This document shows positions 32,501 through 40,922 of a DNA stretch of 43,869 nt, piece by piece. Both the position numbers and the translations under genes were made by a program. The notes under the pieces are model-generated. The model ran no database searches, was not told the origin of the DNA, and was given only the letters and a program-made list of their open reading frames with translations. Source of the stretch: an uncultured bacterium (lineage in GTDB: Bacteria > Patescibacteriota > Patescibacteriia > UBA1558 > GWA2-36-10); assembly GCA_937870675.1 (NCBI GenBank), contig CALMZN010000018.1, positions 1-43,869 on the forward strand. The letters are read 5' to 3'. Each line of letters opens with the position of its first letter. The stretch's first letter is position 1.

Positions 32501-33444
32501 ATGACCAAACTCTTAATCAAACGTGAGCGTCTAATGAGTTTTTTGGTCTTGGATGGCAGGGCTGTTTTGGTTTCTTCTTCTAGATCATTCAACAATTTTG
32601 TTAAACTAATTTTTTTAAGTAAATCAAAAATTGCTTCGGCACCAATGCCAGCTTCAAAAACGTGACCATAGCGCAAAGAAAGTTCTTGATATTTATTTTC
32701 CGAAACAATTTGTAGCTCGTGCAAATCCTTAAGCTCCTTGATGGCGATTTCAGCGGCCTCTTCTAGGGTCTTAACTTTATCAATTTTGGCAACATTCAGA
32801 GCCAACAATTCTTGCTCGGTTTTTTTGTCTACTTTTTCTTTGGCCTCGCCATCGGCCAACATTTTTACTTTACTCTTGTTTATTTCCTGAGAACGTTGAT
32901 TGAACTCATTGTCAATTTGTTTGCGCTTACTTTTTAATTCGGTTTTTATTTGCTCTAGGGTTTCTTGACGAGCTGGTTCATCAATTTTGATCACAATAAA
33001 AGAAGCAAAATAAATTACTTTTTCCAACGACTGAATACTCAGGTCAAGCACCAAACCAATCTTTGAAGGAATACCCCGCAAAAACCAAATGTGAGATACT
33101 GGAGCAGCCAGGTCAATGTGACCCATGCGCTCGCGACGAACTACGGCTCTGGTGACTTCGACTCCGCATTTGTCGCAAATAATGCCCTTGTATCTGATGC
33201 GTTTATATTTCCCGCAATAACACTCCCAGTCCTTGGTTGGTCCAAATATTTTTTCGCAAAACAACCCGTCTTTTTCCGGCTTTTGAGTGCGATAATTCAG
33301 CGTCTCTGGCTTCAGGACTTCGCCGTGTGACCAGCCATGAATGTCTTCTGGTGAGGCCAGACGTAATTTTATGGCATCAAATTCCAAAACCGTATTTTTG
33401 TCATTACCGACAAAGGTTGTTTTGGTTGACGATGGAGTTGGCAT
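29551..33444 (-). CDS. rpoC: RNA polymerase subunit beta'
   Basis: The largest subunit of RNA polymerase. At 1297 residues it contains the N-terminal zinc ligands Cys75, Cys77, Cys90 and Cys93 (ECYCGKYKR and CDKCGVEVT), the catalytic metal loop NADFDGDQM with Asp549, Asp551 and Asp553, the rudder/lid region RFRQNLLGKRVDYSGRS at about 426-441, the second zinc site (LTCKAIRGVCQKCYGYDL) and the trigger-loop sequence QLTMRTFHTGG. A charged, probably coiled-coil stretch lies at about 155-245. It follows rpoB by 21 bp. It carries no long lineage-specific insertion. Identification is certain. Confidence 0.99.
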   Translation of the reverse strand: MPTPSSTKTTFVGNDKNTVLEFDAIKLRLASPEDIHGWSHGEVLKPETLNYRTQKPEKDGLFCEKIFGPTKDWECYCGKYKRIRYKGIICDKCGVEVTRAVVRRERMGHIDLAAPVSHIWFLRGIPSKIGLVLDLSIQSLEKVIYFASFIVIKIDEPARQETLEQIKTELKSKRKQIDNEFNQRSQEINKSKVKMLADGEAKEKVDKKTEQELLALNVAKIDKVKTLEEAAEIAIKELKDLHELQIVSENKYQELSLRYGHVFEAGIGAEAIFDLLKKISLTKLLNDLEEETKTALPSKTKKLIRRSRLIKSLVINKIRPEWMIMSAIPVIPPDLRPMVQLDGGRFASSDLNDLYRRVINRNNRLKRLKELNAPEVIQRNEKRMLQEAVDALIDNNARHGKTVTASTGQKRMLKSIADMLKGKQGRFRQNLLGKRVDYSGRSVIVVGPHLKLNQCGLPKTMALELFRPFVISKLIKAELVHNVRSANKYIEAGHPEVWAILEDIIKDAHVMLNRAPTLHRLGIQAFRPILIEGKAIQLHPLVCTAFNADFDGDQMAVHVPLTEEAKLEASSLMLSSNNLLKPATGEPVTMPTQDMVWGGYYMTYIRKDAKVVKVFTDEDEAEKVFTMGLIKLQDLIKVRVGKVNNQILETSIGRILFNKILPKEISFVNHAVDKKAMKNIVAEAFRILPHDRTVHLLDDIKDLAFRYITDSGMSWGMDDIPLVEAKAALIKEAEKQVEEIKEQYNNGLLTNHERYIKVIEVWNEIKNRISEQCKLVFNQENSIASIINSGARGTWSQVLQIMGLKGTVINPAGEVIELPIKASFREGLDVLEYFISTHGTRKGLSDTALRTASAGYLTRRLVDVSQDVVVLEEDCGDKEGLLIDKEESANFNEPLYERIIGRVLINDIKDPNSKKVLIKKGTLVTKELADHIAKADLESIRIRSVLTCKAIRGVCQKCYGYDLGYNRLVEKGTAVGIVAAQSIGEPGTQLTMRTFHTGGVSEGDITQGLPRVEELFEARLPKKPAIIAPVNGVVLITETNKLISKDNQVIKIEPQGARIAKYDLDKSTELKVKDGEEVAKEQLLIINEEQEIRATFAGIAKLTDDQLQIISHKNEVIDVIIPAGYKLYIKNKDIVVEGQSMTEGSVDLHELYQIKGQLAVQKYIIKEIKSIYSLQGQNLNDKHVELIVKQMFSRIFIKDIGDTDLLPGEIITSTQFSEANHKTRGQMAKGEVLLMGITKAALTSDSFLSAASFQETARVLIDAAISGRVDHLRGLKENVIIGRKIPAGTGFIDKTTK

Positions 33445-33465
33445 ATATTTTATTGGCTAATTTAT

Positions 33466-36400
33466 TTATTCTTCTCTCTCGGCTATATCGCCAGCTGGAG
33501 CATCCATAATTATTGGGGCTTGCTCATCCAAAATTTCTCTGGTCTCGTAATCCACTTCCTCAATCTTTCTTTCTCGCTGACCAATCAATTCAACCTCCAA
33601 ACCTAGGCCCTTTAATTCTCTGACCAAGACATTGAATGACTCTGGTATGTTCAAACGAGTGATTGGTTCACCTTTAATAATTGATTCGTAGGCCTTGGAG
33701 CGACCAGGCACATCATCGGATTTGATGGTAATCATTTCTTGCAAAGTATTGGCAGCGCCATAGGCCTCCAGAGCCCAAACTTCCATTTCACCAAAACGCT
33801 GTCCGCCAAATTGAGCCTTACCGCCCAAAGGTTGCTGGGTGACTAAAGAGTATGGTCCAATTGATCTTTGGTGAATTTTGTCTTCTACCAAGTGGTTCAA
33901 CTTCATCATGTAGGCCACGCCAACCGTTGTTTGGTGTTCAAAAGCTCGGCCATTGCGACCATCATAAAGTTGTAATTTGCCACTGGCTGGCAAACCAGCG
34001 CGCTTCAATTCGGTACGGATTATTTCTTCGGGCACACTATTCAAAGACGGGCTAGCTACTTTGTAGCCCAGTGTTCTAGCTGCCAAGCCAAGGTGCGTTT
34101 CTAATAGTTGACCCAAGTTCATACGAGAAATAACACCCAGTGGGTTTAAAATAATATCTACTGGGGTGCCATCAGCCAAGAAAGGCATATCAGCATCAGC
34201 CACCACTCTAGAAATAACTCCTTTATTACCGTGGCGACCAGCCATTTTATCACCAACCTGAATCTTTCTAAGTTGAGCAATAGTAATTTGGATTGTCTTA
34301 ATCACGCCGGCTGGTAATTTGTCACCTTTATCCCTAGAAAATATTTTTATATCAATTACTTTTCCACGCTCCCCGTGTTTTATGTACAATGAAGTGTCGC
34401 GGACATCCTTGGCTTTTTCGCCAAAAATAGCGCGCAACAATTTTTCTTCAGCCGAAAGCTCGGTCTCACCTTTGGGCGTGATCTTGCCCACCAAAATATC
34501 ACCGGAAGAAACATTGGCGCCGATACGCACCACGCCTTCTCGATCTAGATCTTTTAATTTTTCTTCGCTGACATTGGGGATGTCTCTAGTGACCATTTCT
34601 GGTCCTAGCTTGGTGTCGCGCACATCAATAGAATAATCCTCAATGCTGATTGAGGTATAAAAATCTTCTTTGACCACTCGCTCCGAAATCAAAATAGCGT
34701 CTTCATAATTTCCACCATCCCAAGTCATGTAGGCCACCAAAACATTGCGACCCAGAGCCAGCTCGCCCTGGTCAGTAGCGGCGCCATCAGCAATGGCTTG
34801 ACCTTTTTTCACGTGCTCGGCCTTGTTGACTATAGGATGTTGGTTCATGCTGGTCGAGGTATTGGAACGAGCAAACTTATTTAAATGATAAATGGTGGCC
34901 ACACCATCTTTGTTGGTCACTTCAATGTGGCGTCCATCAACCATGGTAATCTCACCCTCCTCTTTGCTAACCACTACTTGTCCTGAATCAATGGCCGCCT
35001 TGGCCTCAACACCGGTGCCCACAATTGGCGCTTCGGGCTTGATCAGAGAAACCGATTGGCGCTGCATATTGGTGCCCATCAAAGCGCGAGTAGCATCGTC
35101 ATTCTCTAAAAAAGGAATCAAGGCCGTGGCAATACTAATAATCTGATGCGGTGCCACATCCATTAAATCTATTTTATCAACTGTGTCAAAAGTCGGGTTG
35201 CCTTTTATTCTGATCTCAGCAAAACCATTTTCAAAATAACCATGTTCATCAGTGGCCGCGGTCGAAGCGCAAGTGTTGTATTTTTCTTCTTCAAAGGCGT
35301 CCAAATAAACAATTTCTTTGGTGACTAGTGGCTTAATCGGCACCACTTCTATTTCTTTTATCTTGGCTAATTCCTTGGCGCGGCTTGCACTAATAACCTC
35401 GTTGGCGCTTATTAAAACTTTTTTGCTTTTTGGGTCTTTAATATCTACTCTAGCAATCTTGCCTTCGGTGATTTTTGGATCATTTTCAATATCGTGCAAA
35501 ACTTTTCTAAATGGTGTTTCAATAAAACCAAAATCATTGACCCTAGCATAAGAGGCCAAGTGCCCGACCAAACCAATGTTTGGCCCTTCGGGTGTGGCAA
35601 TTGGACAAATGCGACCATAGTGGGTGCGGTGCACATCACGAACCTCAAAGCCCGCTCTTTCGCGAGAAAGACCGCCTGGCCCCATAGCAGAAAGTCGGCG
35701 CTTGTGTTCTAGCTCGGCCAAAGGATTGACCTGATCCATGAATTGTGAAAGTTGGGAGCTCATAAAAAACTCCTTAATAACACCAATAACCGGCCGGGCA
35801 TTAATCAATTGACTGGGCGTCAAATTATTGATGTCTAAGGTGCTCATGCGATCTTTGACAATGCGCTCCATGCGAGCCAAACCAATTCTAAATCTATTTT
35901 GCACCAACTCACCAACTGCTCTGACGCGTCGATTACCCAAGTGATCAATGTCATCGGCCTCGTCTTGAGTCAGGTTCAATCTAATAATTTCTTTAATAAC
36001 CAAAACCAAGTCCTCCACGCGCAATACTCTGGTTTCTTTGTTGTTGGGAATATCCAAACTAAAACGCGCGTTTATCTTGTAGCGACCCACCCGTCCAAAA
36101 TCATAACGATCAAAATTAAAAAATATAGAGCGGATCAAACTGCGCGCGTTGTCAACCGTGGCTAGATCGCCTGGTCTGATGCGACGATATACCTCTCGCA
36201 AACCATCAGCTTCATTGTGCGCAATATCTTTGGCAATAGTTGCTTTGATAAATTTCACTTCAGGGTGAGTATCAACATCAGAAAATAATTTTAATATTTC
36301 CTCGTCGCTAGAAACACCGAAAGCTCGCAATAGTGAAGTGACTGGCACTTTGCGCTTGCGATCTATTTTTACATAAATTACATTGCTGGCATCAGTTTCT

Positions 36401-36903
36401 ATTTCTAACCAAGCTCCGCGGTTGGGGATAATTTTGGCGCCATAGTAACGACGACCACGGTGTATTTCTGAAGAAAAGAAAACTCCGGCACTACGAATCA
36501 ATTGAGACACCACCACTCTTTCCACACCATTGACTATGAAGGTGCCTCGATCAGTCATCAAGGGGAAGTCCCCTAAATAAATTTCCTGCTCCTTGACCTC
36601 GTTGGTGCGTTTGTTTGACAAACGGACATTGACTCTCAGTGGCGCCTCAAAAGTAAGATTTTTACTTTTAGCAGTCACCTCATCAAACTTCGGCTCATCC
36701 AAATAATATTCTAAAAAGAATAATTCTAAATCTCGGCCAATAAAATCTTTAATGGGTGAAATCTCATCAAATAATTCCTTTAAGCCATCTTGAAAAAACC
36801 AATGGTATGATTTTTTTTGGATTTCTATCAAATCGGGCAAGGGAATGGCCTCACGTAAAGGTGTAAAATATTTACGAGAGGTCGCAAGCTTAGTTTGAGA
36901 CAT
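33466..36903 (-). CDS. rpoB: RNA polymerase subunit beta
   Basis: The second-largest subunit of RNA polymerase, 1145 residues, near the minimal bacterial length. The rifampicin-pocket segment SSQLSQFMDQ (382-391), His400 and Ser405 (HKRRLSAMGPGG) match the sensitive-type residues Asp516, His526 and Ser531 of E. coli numbering. The active-site segments GRHGNKGVIS and HLVEDKIHQRSIGPYSLVTQ are present. AAAGG lies 4 bases before ATG 36903. The genes that usually precede it (rplJ, rplL) are absent; instead it has its own promoter and a 145-base leader with hairpins. The C-terminus ends in an acidic tail after TREILDEQAPI. Confidence 0.99.
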   Translation of the reverse strand: MSQTKLATSRKYFTPLREAIPLPDLIEIQKKSYHWFFQDGLKELFDEISPIKDFIGRDLELFFLEYYLDEPKFDEVTAKSKNLTFEAPLRVNVRLSNKRTNEVKEQEIYLGDFPLMTDRGTFIVNGVERVVVSQLIRSAGVFFSSEIHRGRRYYGAKIIPNRGAWLEIETDASNVIYVKIDRKRKVPVTSLLRAFGVSSDEEILKLFSDVDTHPEVKFIKATIAKDIAHNEADGLREVYRRIRPGDLATVDNARSLIRSIFFNFDRYDFGRVGRYKINARFSLDIPNNKETRVLRVEDLVLVIKEIIRLNLTQDEADDIDHLGNRRVRAVGELVQNRFRIGLARMERIVKDRMSTLDINNLTPSQLINARPVIGVIKEFFMSSQLSQFMDQVNPLAELEHKRRLSAMGPGGLSRERAGFEVRDVHRTHYGRICPIATPEGPNIGLVGHLASYARVNDFGFIETPFRKVLHDIENDPKITEGKIARVDIKDPKSKKVLISANEVISASRAKELAKIKEIEVVPIKPLVTKEIVYLDAFEEEKYNTCASTAATDEHGYFENGFAEIRIKGNPTFDTVDKIDLMDVAPHQIISIATALIPFLENDDATRALMGTNMQRQSVSLIKPEAPIVGTGVEAKAAIDSGQVVVSKEEGEITMVDGRHIEVTNKDGVATIYHLNKFARSNTSTSMNQHPIVNKAEHVKKGQAIADGAATDQGELALGRNVLVAYMTWDGGNYEDAILISERVVKEDFYTSISIEDYSIDVRDTKLGPEMVTRDIPNVSEEKLKDLDREGVVRIGANVSSGDILVGKITPKGETELSAEEKLLRAIFGEKAKDVRDTSLYIKHGERGKVIDIKIFSRDKGDKLPAGVIKTIQITIAQLRKIQVGDKMAGRHGNKGVISRVVADADMPFLADGTPVDIILNPLGVISRMNLGQLLETHLGLAARTLGYKVASPSLNSVPEEIIRTELKRAGLPASGKLQLYDGRNGRAFEHQTTVGVAYMMKLNHLVEDKIHQRSIGPYSLVTQQPLGGKAQFGGQRFGEMEVWALEAYGAANTLQEMITIKSDDVPGRSKAYESIIKGEPITRLNIPESFNVLVRELKGLGLEVELIGQRERKIEEVDYETREILDEQAPIIMDAPAGDIAEREE

Positions 36904-37048
36904 AAACCTTTATATTTAGTAATAAATATTTAGCTAAGCGTCACAAAATTGCTTATTTTGTAGCATAAAAAAAGAAACTCACCCATATATTTTGGGTCAG
37001 TCTTTGATTACAAATTGACTAATCTATATTAGTCGCGAAAAAATTCAT
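36904..37048 (-). promoter_or_regulatory. Structured 5' leader of rpoBC with a possible attenuator
   Basis: From the predicted transcription start near 37048 the leader has three hairpins: GACTAAT/ATTAGTC (37017-37034), ACCCA/TGGGT (36981-36997) and ACAAAAT/ATTTTGT (36942-36962 region). The second is followed within 5 bases by TTTCTTTTTTT (36965-36976), the layout of an intrinsic terminator inside the leader. This would allow premature termination control of rpoBC. The stem is short (5 bp), so the call is tentative. Confidence 0.45.
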
Positions 37049-37054
37049 GTCTGG

Positions 37055-37083
37055 ATGATAACAAAATTTAGGGTCCATGTCAA
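37055..37083 (-). promoter_or_regulatory. Promoter of rpoBC
   Basis: On the minus strand TTGACA (37078-37083) and TATCAT (37055-37060) are exactly 17 bases apart, a near-consensus sigma70 promoter 150 bases upstream of rpoB. Confidence 0.85.
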
Positions 37084-37202
37084 GGATTTGACCCATTTTT
37101 TTTCTTTAAATATTTTTTTTATAAACAAATTGCTAATATTAGCCAAAAATACTATATATACAATTTTTTATGTTTGTCAAATTTTAACGAATTTTTGCTA
37201 AA

Positions 37203-37277
37203 ATATCCACAAAAACCACTCTTTGCACACACTTTATCCACACTGTTAAACTGGTCGCTACACGACGTTTAACAGTG
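37203..37277. other. DnaA-box-like sites beside a long hairpin
   Basis: In the gene-free 36904-37305 region, a perfect DnaA box TTATCCACA (37234-37242) and a one-mismatch copy ATATCCACA (37203-37211) lie next to a hairpin with 11-bp arms CACTGTTAAAC (37241-37251) and GTTTAACAGTG (37267-37277), extended inside by GTCG/CGAC. The last two bases of the box overlap the hairpin arm. Between 37084 and 37200 I see only AT-rich sequence. Whether it binds DnaA is not shown. Confidence 0.45.
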
Positions 37278-37297
37278 CGAGCACCACCACGCCTTAT

Positions 37298-37332
37298 AAA
37301 AACCCTTATTTTGTTGACAAATTAAGGTTTTT
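37298..37332 (-). terminator. Terminator at the end of the ruvA-murE operon
   Basis: On the minus strand AAAAACCTTAATTTG pairs with CAAAATAAGGGTTTTT, ending in a T run, and overlaps the stop codon of the MurE-like gene. Confidence 0.75.
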
Positions 37333-38616
37333 CAACTCTTCTTTGACAACCATTCTATCGTCCCAAGGTATCTTTTTTTCATTGGCCACACAAATAAATT
37401 GTTCGGCGCCCTTACCGGTTATTAAGACAAAATCATTTTCCTTGGCCTCAGATAGCGCCCTTTTAATGGCTTTTCGGCGATCAAGATACTTTAATAATGT
37501 CTTATTAAGCTCTTTTCCGGCCTCCAGCGCTCCTTGGGCCACATTATCAATAATCATTTGCGGGTCATCGTCATAGGGATCTTCATTGGTTACTATCACT
37601 AGATCGGCCATTTTACCGGCCATTTTACCTAAAATCGGACGCCTAGCTTGATCACGACCACCGCCACACGAGCCCAAAACATGAATGAGTTTGTTTCTAC
37701 TTACTTCTTTGATGGCCTCATAAAGCTGTCCCAAGCTCTCTGGTTCTGGGGCATAGTCAACCATTATTTTAAAATTTTGTCCTAATTTGATCCATTCTTG
37801 GCGACCAGGTATGTTGCGCAAGCCACAAGAAACTGCTTGCTTGGTGTCTAACCCCAAAGCACTCAAACAAGTCAGAGCAGCCAAAATATTATAGGCGTTA
37901 AATTTGCCCAAATATTTGGCCCTGATTTCTTGGCTATTTAATTTAAATGAAACCATACCCTCTCCGGCTTGCAGGTTTGTCCCCTGGTAGTCGCCGCTAT
38001 TTTCAAACCCATAGGTTAGAAATTTATCGGGCTGATATTTTTTCAAGCGAAGTGTTTCTGAATCATCAATGTTGCTAATTATAATTTTTTTTATTTCCTG
38101 GCCATTGATGTTTTTCTTTGGCAAAGAATTCAGCCCAGCAAAAAGTTTTTCTTTGGCCGCTCGATAATTTTCAAAACTACCGTGCGCCTCAATGTGCTCG
38201 GGGCTTAAATTAGTAAAAATCAATACATCATAATTGATGCCAATGTGACGATACTGCTCAATGCCCTGCGAAGATGTTTCAATGATGGCATACTCGCAAC
38301 CGGCTTTTAGCATTTGTCTGAGTAGGGCTTGGGTTTGAAAACGACCGAGCATGGTCATCTTCTTTTTGTTAAGCCATTTTTTATCACCAACTTTAAAATT
38401 CACGGTTGAGGCCAGGCCGTTTTTCTTTTGTAAGCAATCTAGGTATTGGGAAATAATGTTTACGGTAGTAGTTTTGCCATTGGTGCCGGTCACGCCAATG
38501 ACAATCATTTTTTCACTGGGCGATCCATAGACAAAAGAAGCGGTTCGCGCCAAAAAATAATGATAGCGCGATAATATTTTTTTTCCGATTAATTTTTTTA
38601 TTATTTTTTTAATCAT
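37306..38616 (-). CDS. MurE-like Mur ligase (UDP-MurNAc-peptide synthetase)
   Basis: An ATP-dependent ligase that adds an amino acid to the UDP-MurNAc peptide of peptidoglycan. The 436-residue protein has the ATP loop GVTGTNGKTTT (41-51), the central domain with AIIETSSQGIEQYRHIGINY (Glu, Ser and Gln of the carbamylated-Lys region) and LSPEHIEAHGS, and the C-terminal domain MVDYAPEPESLGQLYEAI. The family specificity motif, DNPR in meso-diaminopimelate enzymes, reads here NEDPYDDDP, so the added residue is not predicted. The N-terminal UDP-binding domain is reduced to about 35 residues, as in many CPR versions. The gene overlaps the preceding nucleotidyltransferase gene by 8 bp and ends at a terminator. 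Confidence 0.88.
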   Translation of the reverse strand: MIKKIIKKLIGKKILSRYHYFLARTASFVYGSPSEKMIVIGVTGTNGKTTTVNIISQYLDCLQKKNGLASTVNFKVGDKKWLNKKKMTMLGRFQTQALLRQMLKAGCEYAIIETSSQGIEQYRHIGINYDVLIFTNLSPEHIEAHGSFENYRAAKEKLFAGLNSLPKKNINGQEIKKIIISNIDDSETLRLKKYQPDKFLTYGFENSGDYQGTNLQAGEGMVSFKLNSQEIRAKYLGKFNAYNILAALTCLSALGLDTKQAVSCGLRNIPGRQEWIKLGQNFKIMVDYAPEPESLGQLYEAIKEVSRNKLIHVLGSCGGGRDQARRPILGKMAGKMADLVIVTNEDPYDDDPQMIIDNVAQGALEAGKELNKTLLKYLDRRKAIKRALSEAKENDFVLITGKGAEQFICVANEKKIPWDDRMVVKEELKNLNLSTK

Positions 38617-39331
38617 GCCCGTTCAAATAGTTTTCTACTTTTGGTATATCGGCTGGTTTCCCAAAATCCAACCAAATTCCTTTAACACTCATTACCTTAA
38701 CCTTGCCGTCTTTGGCCATCAGATTGACAACATCGGTCAGCTCATACTCGCCGCGCGGTGACAAACCAATTCTATCTAAATAACTAAACACCTCTGGACT
38801 GAATTTGTAAAGACCAGTATTAATAAGATTGCCAACTGGACTTTTTGGTTTTTCAACAATGTTTTTTAATAAACCATTTTCGTCTACTTGTAAGACGCCG
38901 TAGTTTTGTGGCTCAGGATGTGGAAAGCCAGCCACATAGGAAAAATCATCAACTGTGTTTAGGTTAGCTAGGTCTTCTACGGCATAAATATTATCACCAT
39001 TCACTGACAAGAAATTGTCGCCACTCATCAGCTGACGAATGCACTCTAGTGGACAGGCCGTGCCATAACGCTGGTCTCCCAAAATTTCAAACTGATTTAC
39101 TAGGGAGATATTGAATTCGTCTTGATGCTGGCTAAAAAATTTTTCCATAAATTCTTTTTTGTAGCCAACCACCATGGTTATGTCACTAAAACCAGCTTTT
39201 TTCAAATTACTTAGCAAATAATACAAAAAGGGCCTATTATTGACCTCGATTAAGTGTTTGGGCTTGTCTTTACCCAAATCAAGCATGCGAGTACCACGAC
39301 CGGCTGCGGAAATCAAAACCTTTTTGATCAT
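38609..39331 (-). CDS. Sugar-phosphate nucleotidyltransferase
   Basis: A 240-residue NTP_transferase-family enzyme, making a nucleoside diphosphate sugar from a sugar 1-phosphate. Seen: the pyrophosphorylase loop AAGRGTRMLDLGKDKPKHLI (9-28), VNGDNIYAVEDL near 114-125, IVEKPKSPVGNLINTGLY near 158-175 and GEYELTDVVNLM near 194-205. The size fits the MurNAc-1-P/mannose-1-P uridylyl- or guanylyltransferase group (MurU or RmlA short forms). Its place between a FemX-like gene and a MurE-like gene, with a 4-bp ATGA overlap upstream and 8-bp overlap downstream, suggests it supplies a wall or surface sugar nucleotide. Substrate not decided. Confidence 0.85.
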   Translation of the reverse strand: MIKKVLISAAGRGTRMLDLGKDKPKHLIEVNNRPFLYYLLSNLKKAGFSDITMVVGYKKEFMEKFFSQHQDEFNISLVNQFEILGDQRYGTACPLECIRQLMSGDNFLSVNGDNIYAVEDLANLNTVDDFSYVAGFPHPEPQNYGVLQVDENGLLKNIVEKPKSPVGNLINTGLYKFSPEVFSYLDRIGLSPRGEYELTDVVNLMAKDGKVKVMSVKGIWLDFGKPADIPKVENYLNGHD

Positions 39332-40347
39332 CGTAAATTTCTTACTTTATTAACTAGCTTTCGACCAAGATGATAAACCTGATACCAAGTGGGGTGATAA
39401 ACAAAATCATAAGCCCCACAAGAAACCAGGCGTTGCCCACCAAAGCCCTTCTTAAAGCGCGTAATGCCCTCCCAGCGAGGATGGCTATCACCTTTTGGTG
39501 CAATACCCCAAAAATCATAAACCAAAAAACCAGCGACCTTTGCCTGCCTGATACTCTCCCACTGCAAAAGGTGAGGAGCCATCAGGTGTCGATGTTCATA
39601 ATCTGAGCCACCATGCAAATAAACACAACTCTGCCCAAAATTTACCAAAAGATTAGCGGCAATTACCTCACCACGATATTCGGCCACGGCCAAAATGCCA
39701 GCGCGATTATCCACTAGCGTTTCCCAGAGCAATTTGTAGTACTCGTCGCTGTGTATGGAAATCTGATTACGAGTAGCTGTTAATTTTATCAAACGCAAAA
39801 ATTCTTTAAGATCATTTTTTTCTCGACTAAATTTTATTTGCACGCCATTTTTTTTGGCCAAAGCAATGTTGTATCTGACTTTAGGGCGCATCTTGCTCAA
39901 AATTTCTTCTTCACTTTGCTGTAAATCCAAAATCCAAGTGTCGCGCGGGTGAATATCCTTGCTTTTTTTTAGCTTAGGAATTTTAATATCCGTATTTGGT
40001 TCTAGACGAAAAAATATTTCTTCTCTTTTTTTTGTAGACAAGCAAATATCTCTGGCTTTTGACAAAAGTAACTTGCTTAATTCCTGTTTTTTTTCTACGC
40101 TTATTTTTTTTAAAAAAATCGGACCCTTTGGTGCCGTCAAATAACTCAAGCCCAAGGGCAAGTCGGTCTCATACACCAAGCACAAAGCCAAAACAACACC
40201 CTCATCAGTGGCCACCAGTGGCCAATATTTTTTATTTTGCCTTTTTAAAAAATCTTTCCAAACACTACTCTGCAAAAAGTTGCCCGAAATAAAATTTCGG
40301 TACAACAAATTATCATAGTTTTTTTCTTGGTCAACAACTATGTTCAT
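39328..40347 (-). CDS. FemAB/FemX-like peptidoglycan bridge peptidyltransferase
   Basis: A 339-residue double GNAT-fold protein of the FemABX family, which attaches amino acids from aminoacyl-tRNA to the peptidoglycan stem peptide. Seen: FLQSSVWKDFLKRQNKKYW near 24-42, DLQQSEEEILSKMRPKVRYN and the conserved IALAKKNGVQIKF near 160-172, LVNFGQSCVYLHGGSDYEHR near 240-259, LLQWESIRQAKVAG and YDFWGIAPKGD near 285-295. It lies 2 bp after ruvA and overlaps the nucleotidyltransferase gene by 4 bp. Together with the MurE-like ligase it points to modified cross-links in the wall. The added residue is unknown. Confidence 0.88.
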   Translation of the reverse strand: MNIVVDQEKNYDNLLYRNFISGNFLQSSVWKDFLKRQNKKYWPLVATDEGVVLALCLVYETDLPLGLSYLTAPKGPIFLKKISVEKKQELSKLLLSKARDICLSTKKREEIFFRLEPNTDIKIPKLKKSKDIHPRDTWILDLQQSEEEILSKMRPKVRYNIALAKKNGVQIKFSREKNDLKEFLRLIKLTATRNQISIHSDEYYKLLWETLVDNRAGILAVAEYRGEVIAANLLVNFGQSCVYLHGGSDYEHRHLMAPHLLQWESIRQAKVAGFLVYDFWGIAPKGDSHPRWEGITRFKKGFGGQRLVSCGAYDFVYHPTWYQVYHLGRKLVNKVRNLR

Positions 40348-40349
40348 GA

Positions 40350-40916
40350 TTATTTTTTGGTATTTTTTAAGACCTGTTTTATTTTATCTGACAAGTCGCC
40401 CTCAAGTTCCAGGCCCCTAGTCATTTCCATAACCTCGCGCTCTTTGTACCCCAAGGAGACCAAGGCCGATATTACTTGTTGGTCAGTGTTGATAAGAGCG
40501 CCGTCGGCTGACACCTCATCAATAAATTTTTCTTTCAGTTCCACCACTAGGCGCTCAGCTGTTTTTTTGCCAATACCAGAGACCTGTTGCAAAAAACTGG
40601 GGTTACCACTGGTAATGGCTCGCTTCAGGTCCAGCACTTCAGCCAAAGACATAACGCTCATAGCTGTCTTAGGGCCAATGCCAGACACCTGCAGTAGTTG
40701 TTTGAAAAAGGCCAGTTCTTCTGGATTGACAAAGCCGTAGAGGTCTAAGGCGTCTTCTTTTACATAAGAGTGAATAAAAAACTCCACAAATTCATTGACT
40801 TGAAGATTGGCAATGTCTTTGTTTTTCAAAAAAACCTCATAACCAACACCATTAACATTTATTATGGTGGCTTTTTGGTCTTTTTTTAATACGCTTCCCT
40901 TTAAATAAGCTATCAT
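40350..40916 (-). CDS. ruvA: Holliday junction DNA helicase subunit RuvA
   Basis: Binds four-way junctions and loads the RuvB motor. The 188-residue protein has the N-terminal OB-fold (MIAYLKGSVLKKDQKATIIN), two helix-hairpin-helix motifs (LLQVSGIGPKTAMSVMS near 73-89 and LQQVSGIGKKTAERLVVELK near 108-127) and a C-terminal RuvB-contacting helix bundle (VISALVSLGYKEREVMEM). It is slightly shorter than E. coli RuvA (203). The ATG comes 6 bases after a TATTAT -10 box, with AAGG in between, so the message may be nearly leaderless. It leads an operon with three cell wall genes, an unusual pairing; ruvB is not nearby. Confidence 0.96.
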   Translation of the reverse strand: MIAYLKGSVLKKDQKATIINVNGVGYEVFLKNKDIANLQVNEFVEFFIHSYVKEDALDLYGFVNPEELAFFKQLLQVSGIGPKTAMSVMSLAEVLDLKRAITSGNPSFLQQVSGIGKKTAERLVVELKEKFIDEVSADGALINTDQQVISALVSLGYKEREVMEMTRGLELEGDLSDKIKQVLKNTKK

Positions 40917-40922
40917 GTCCTT

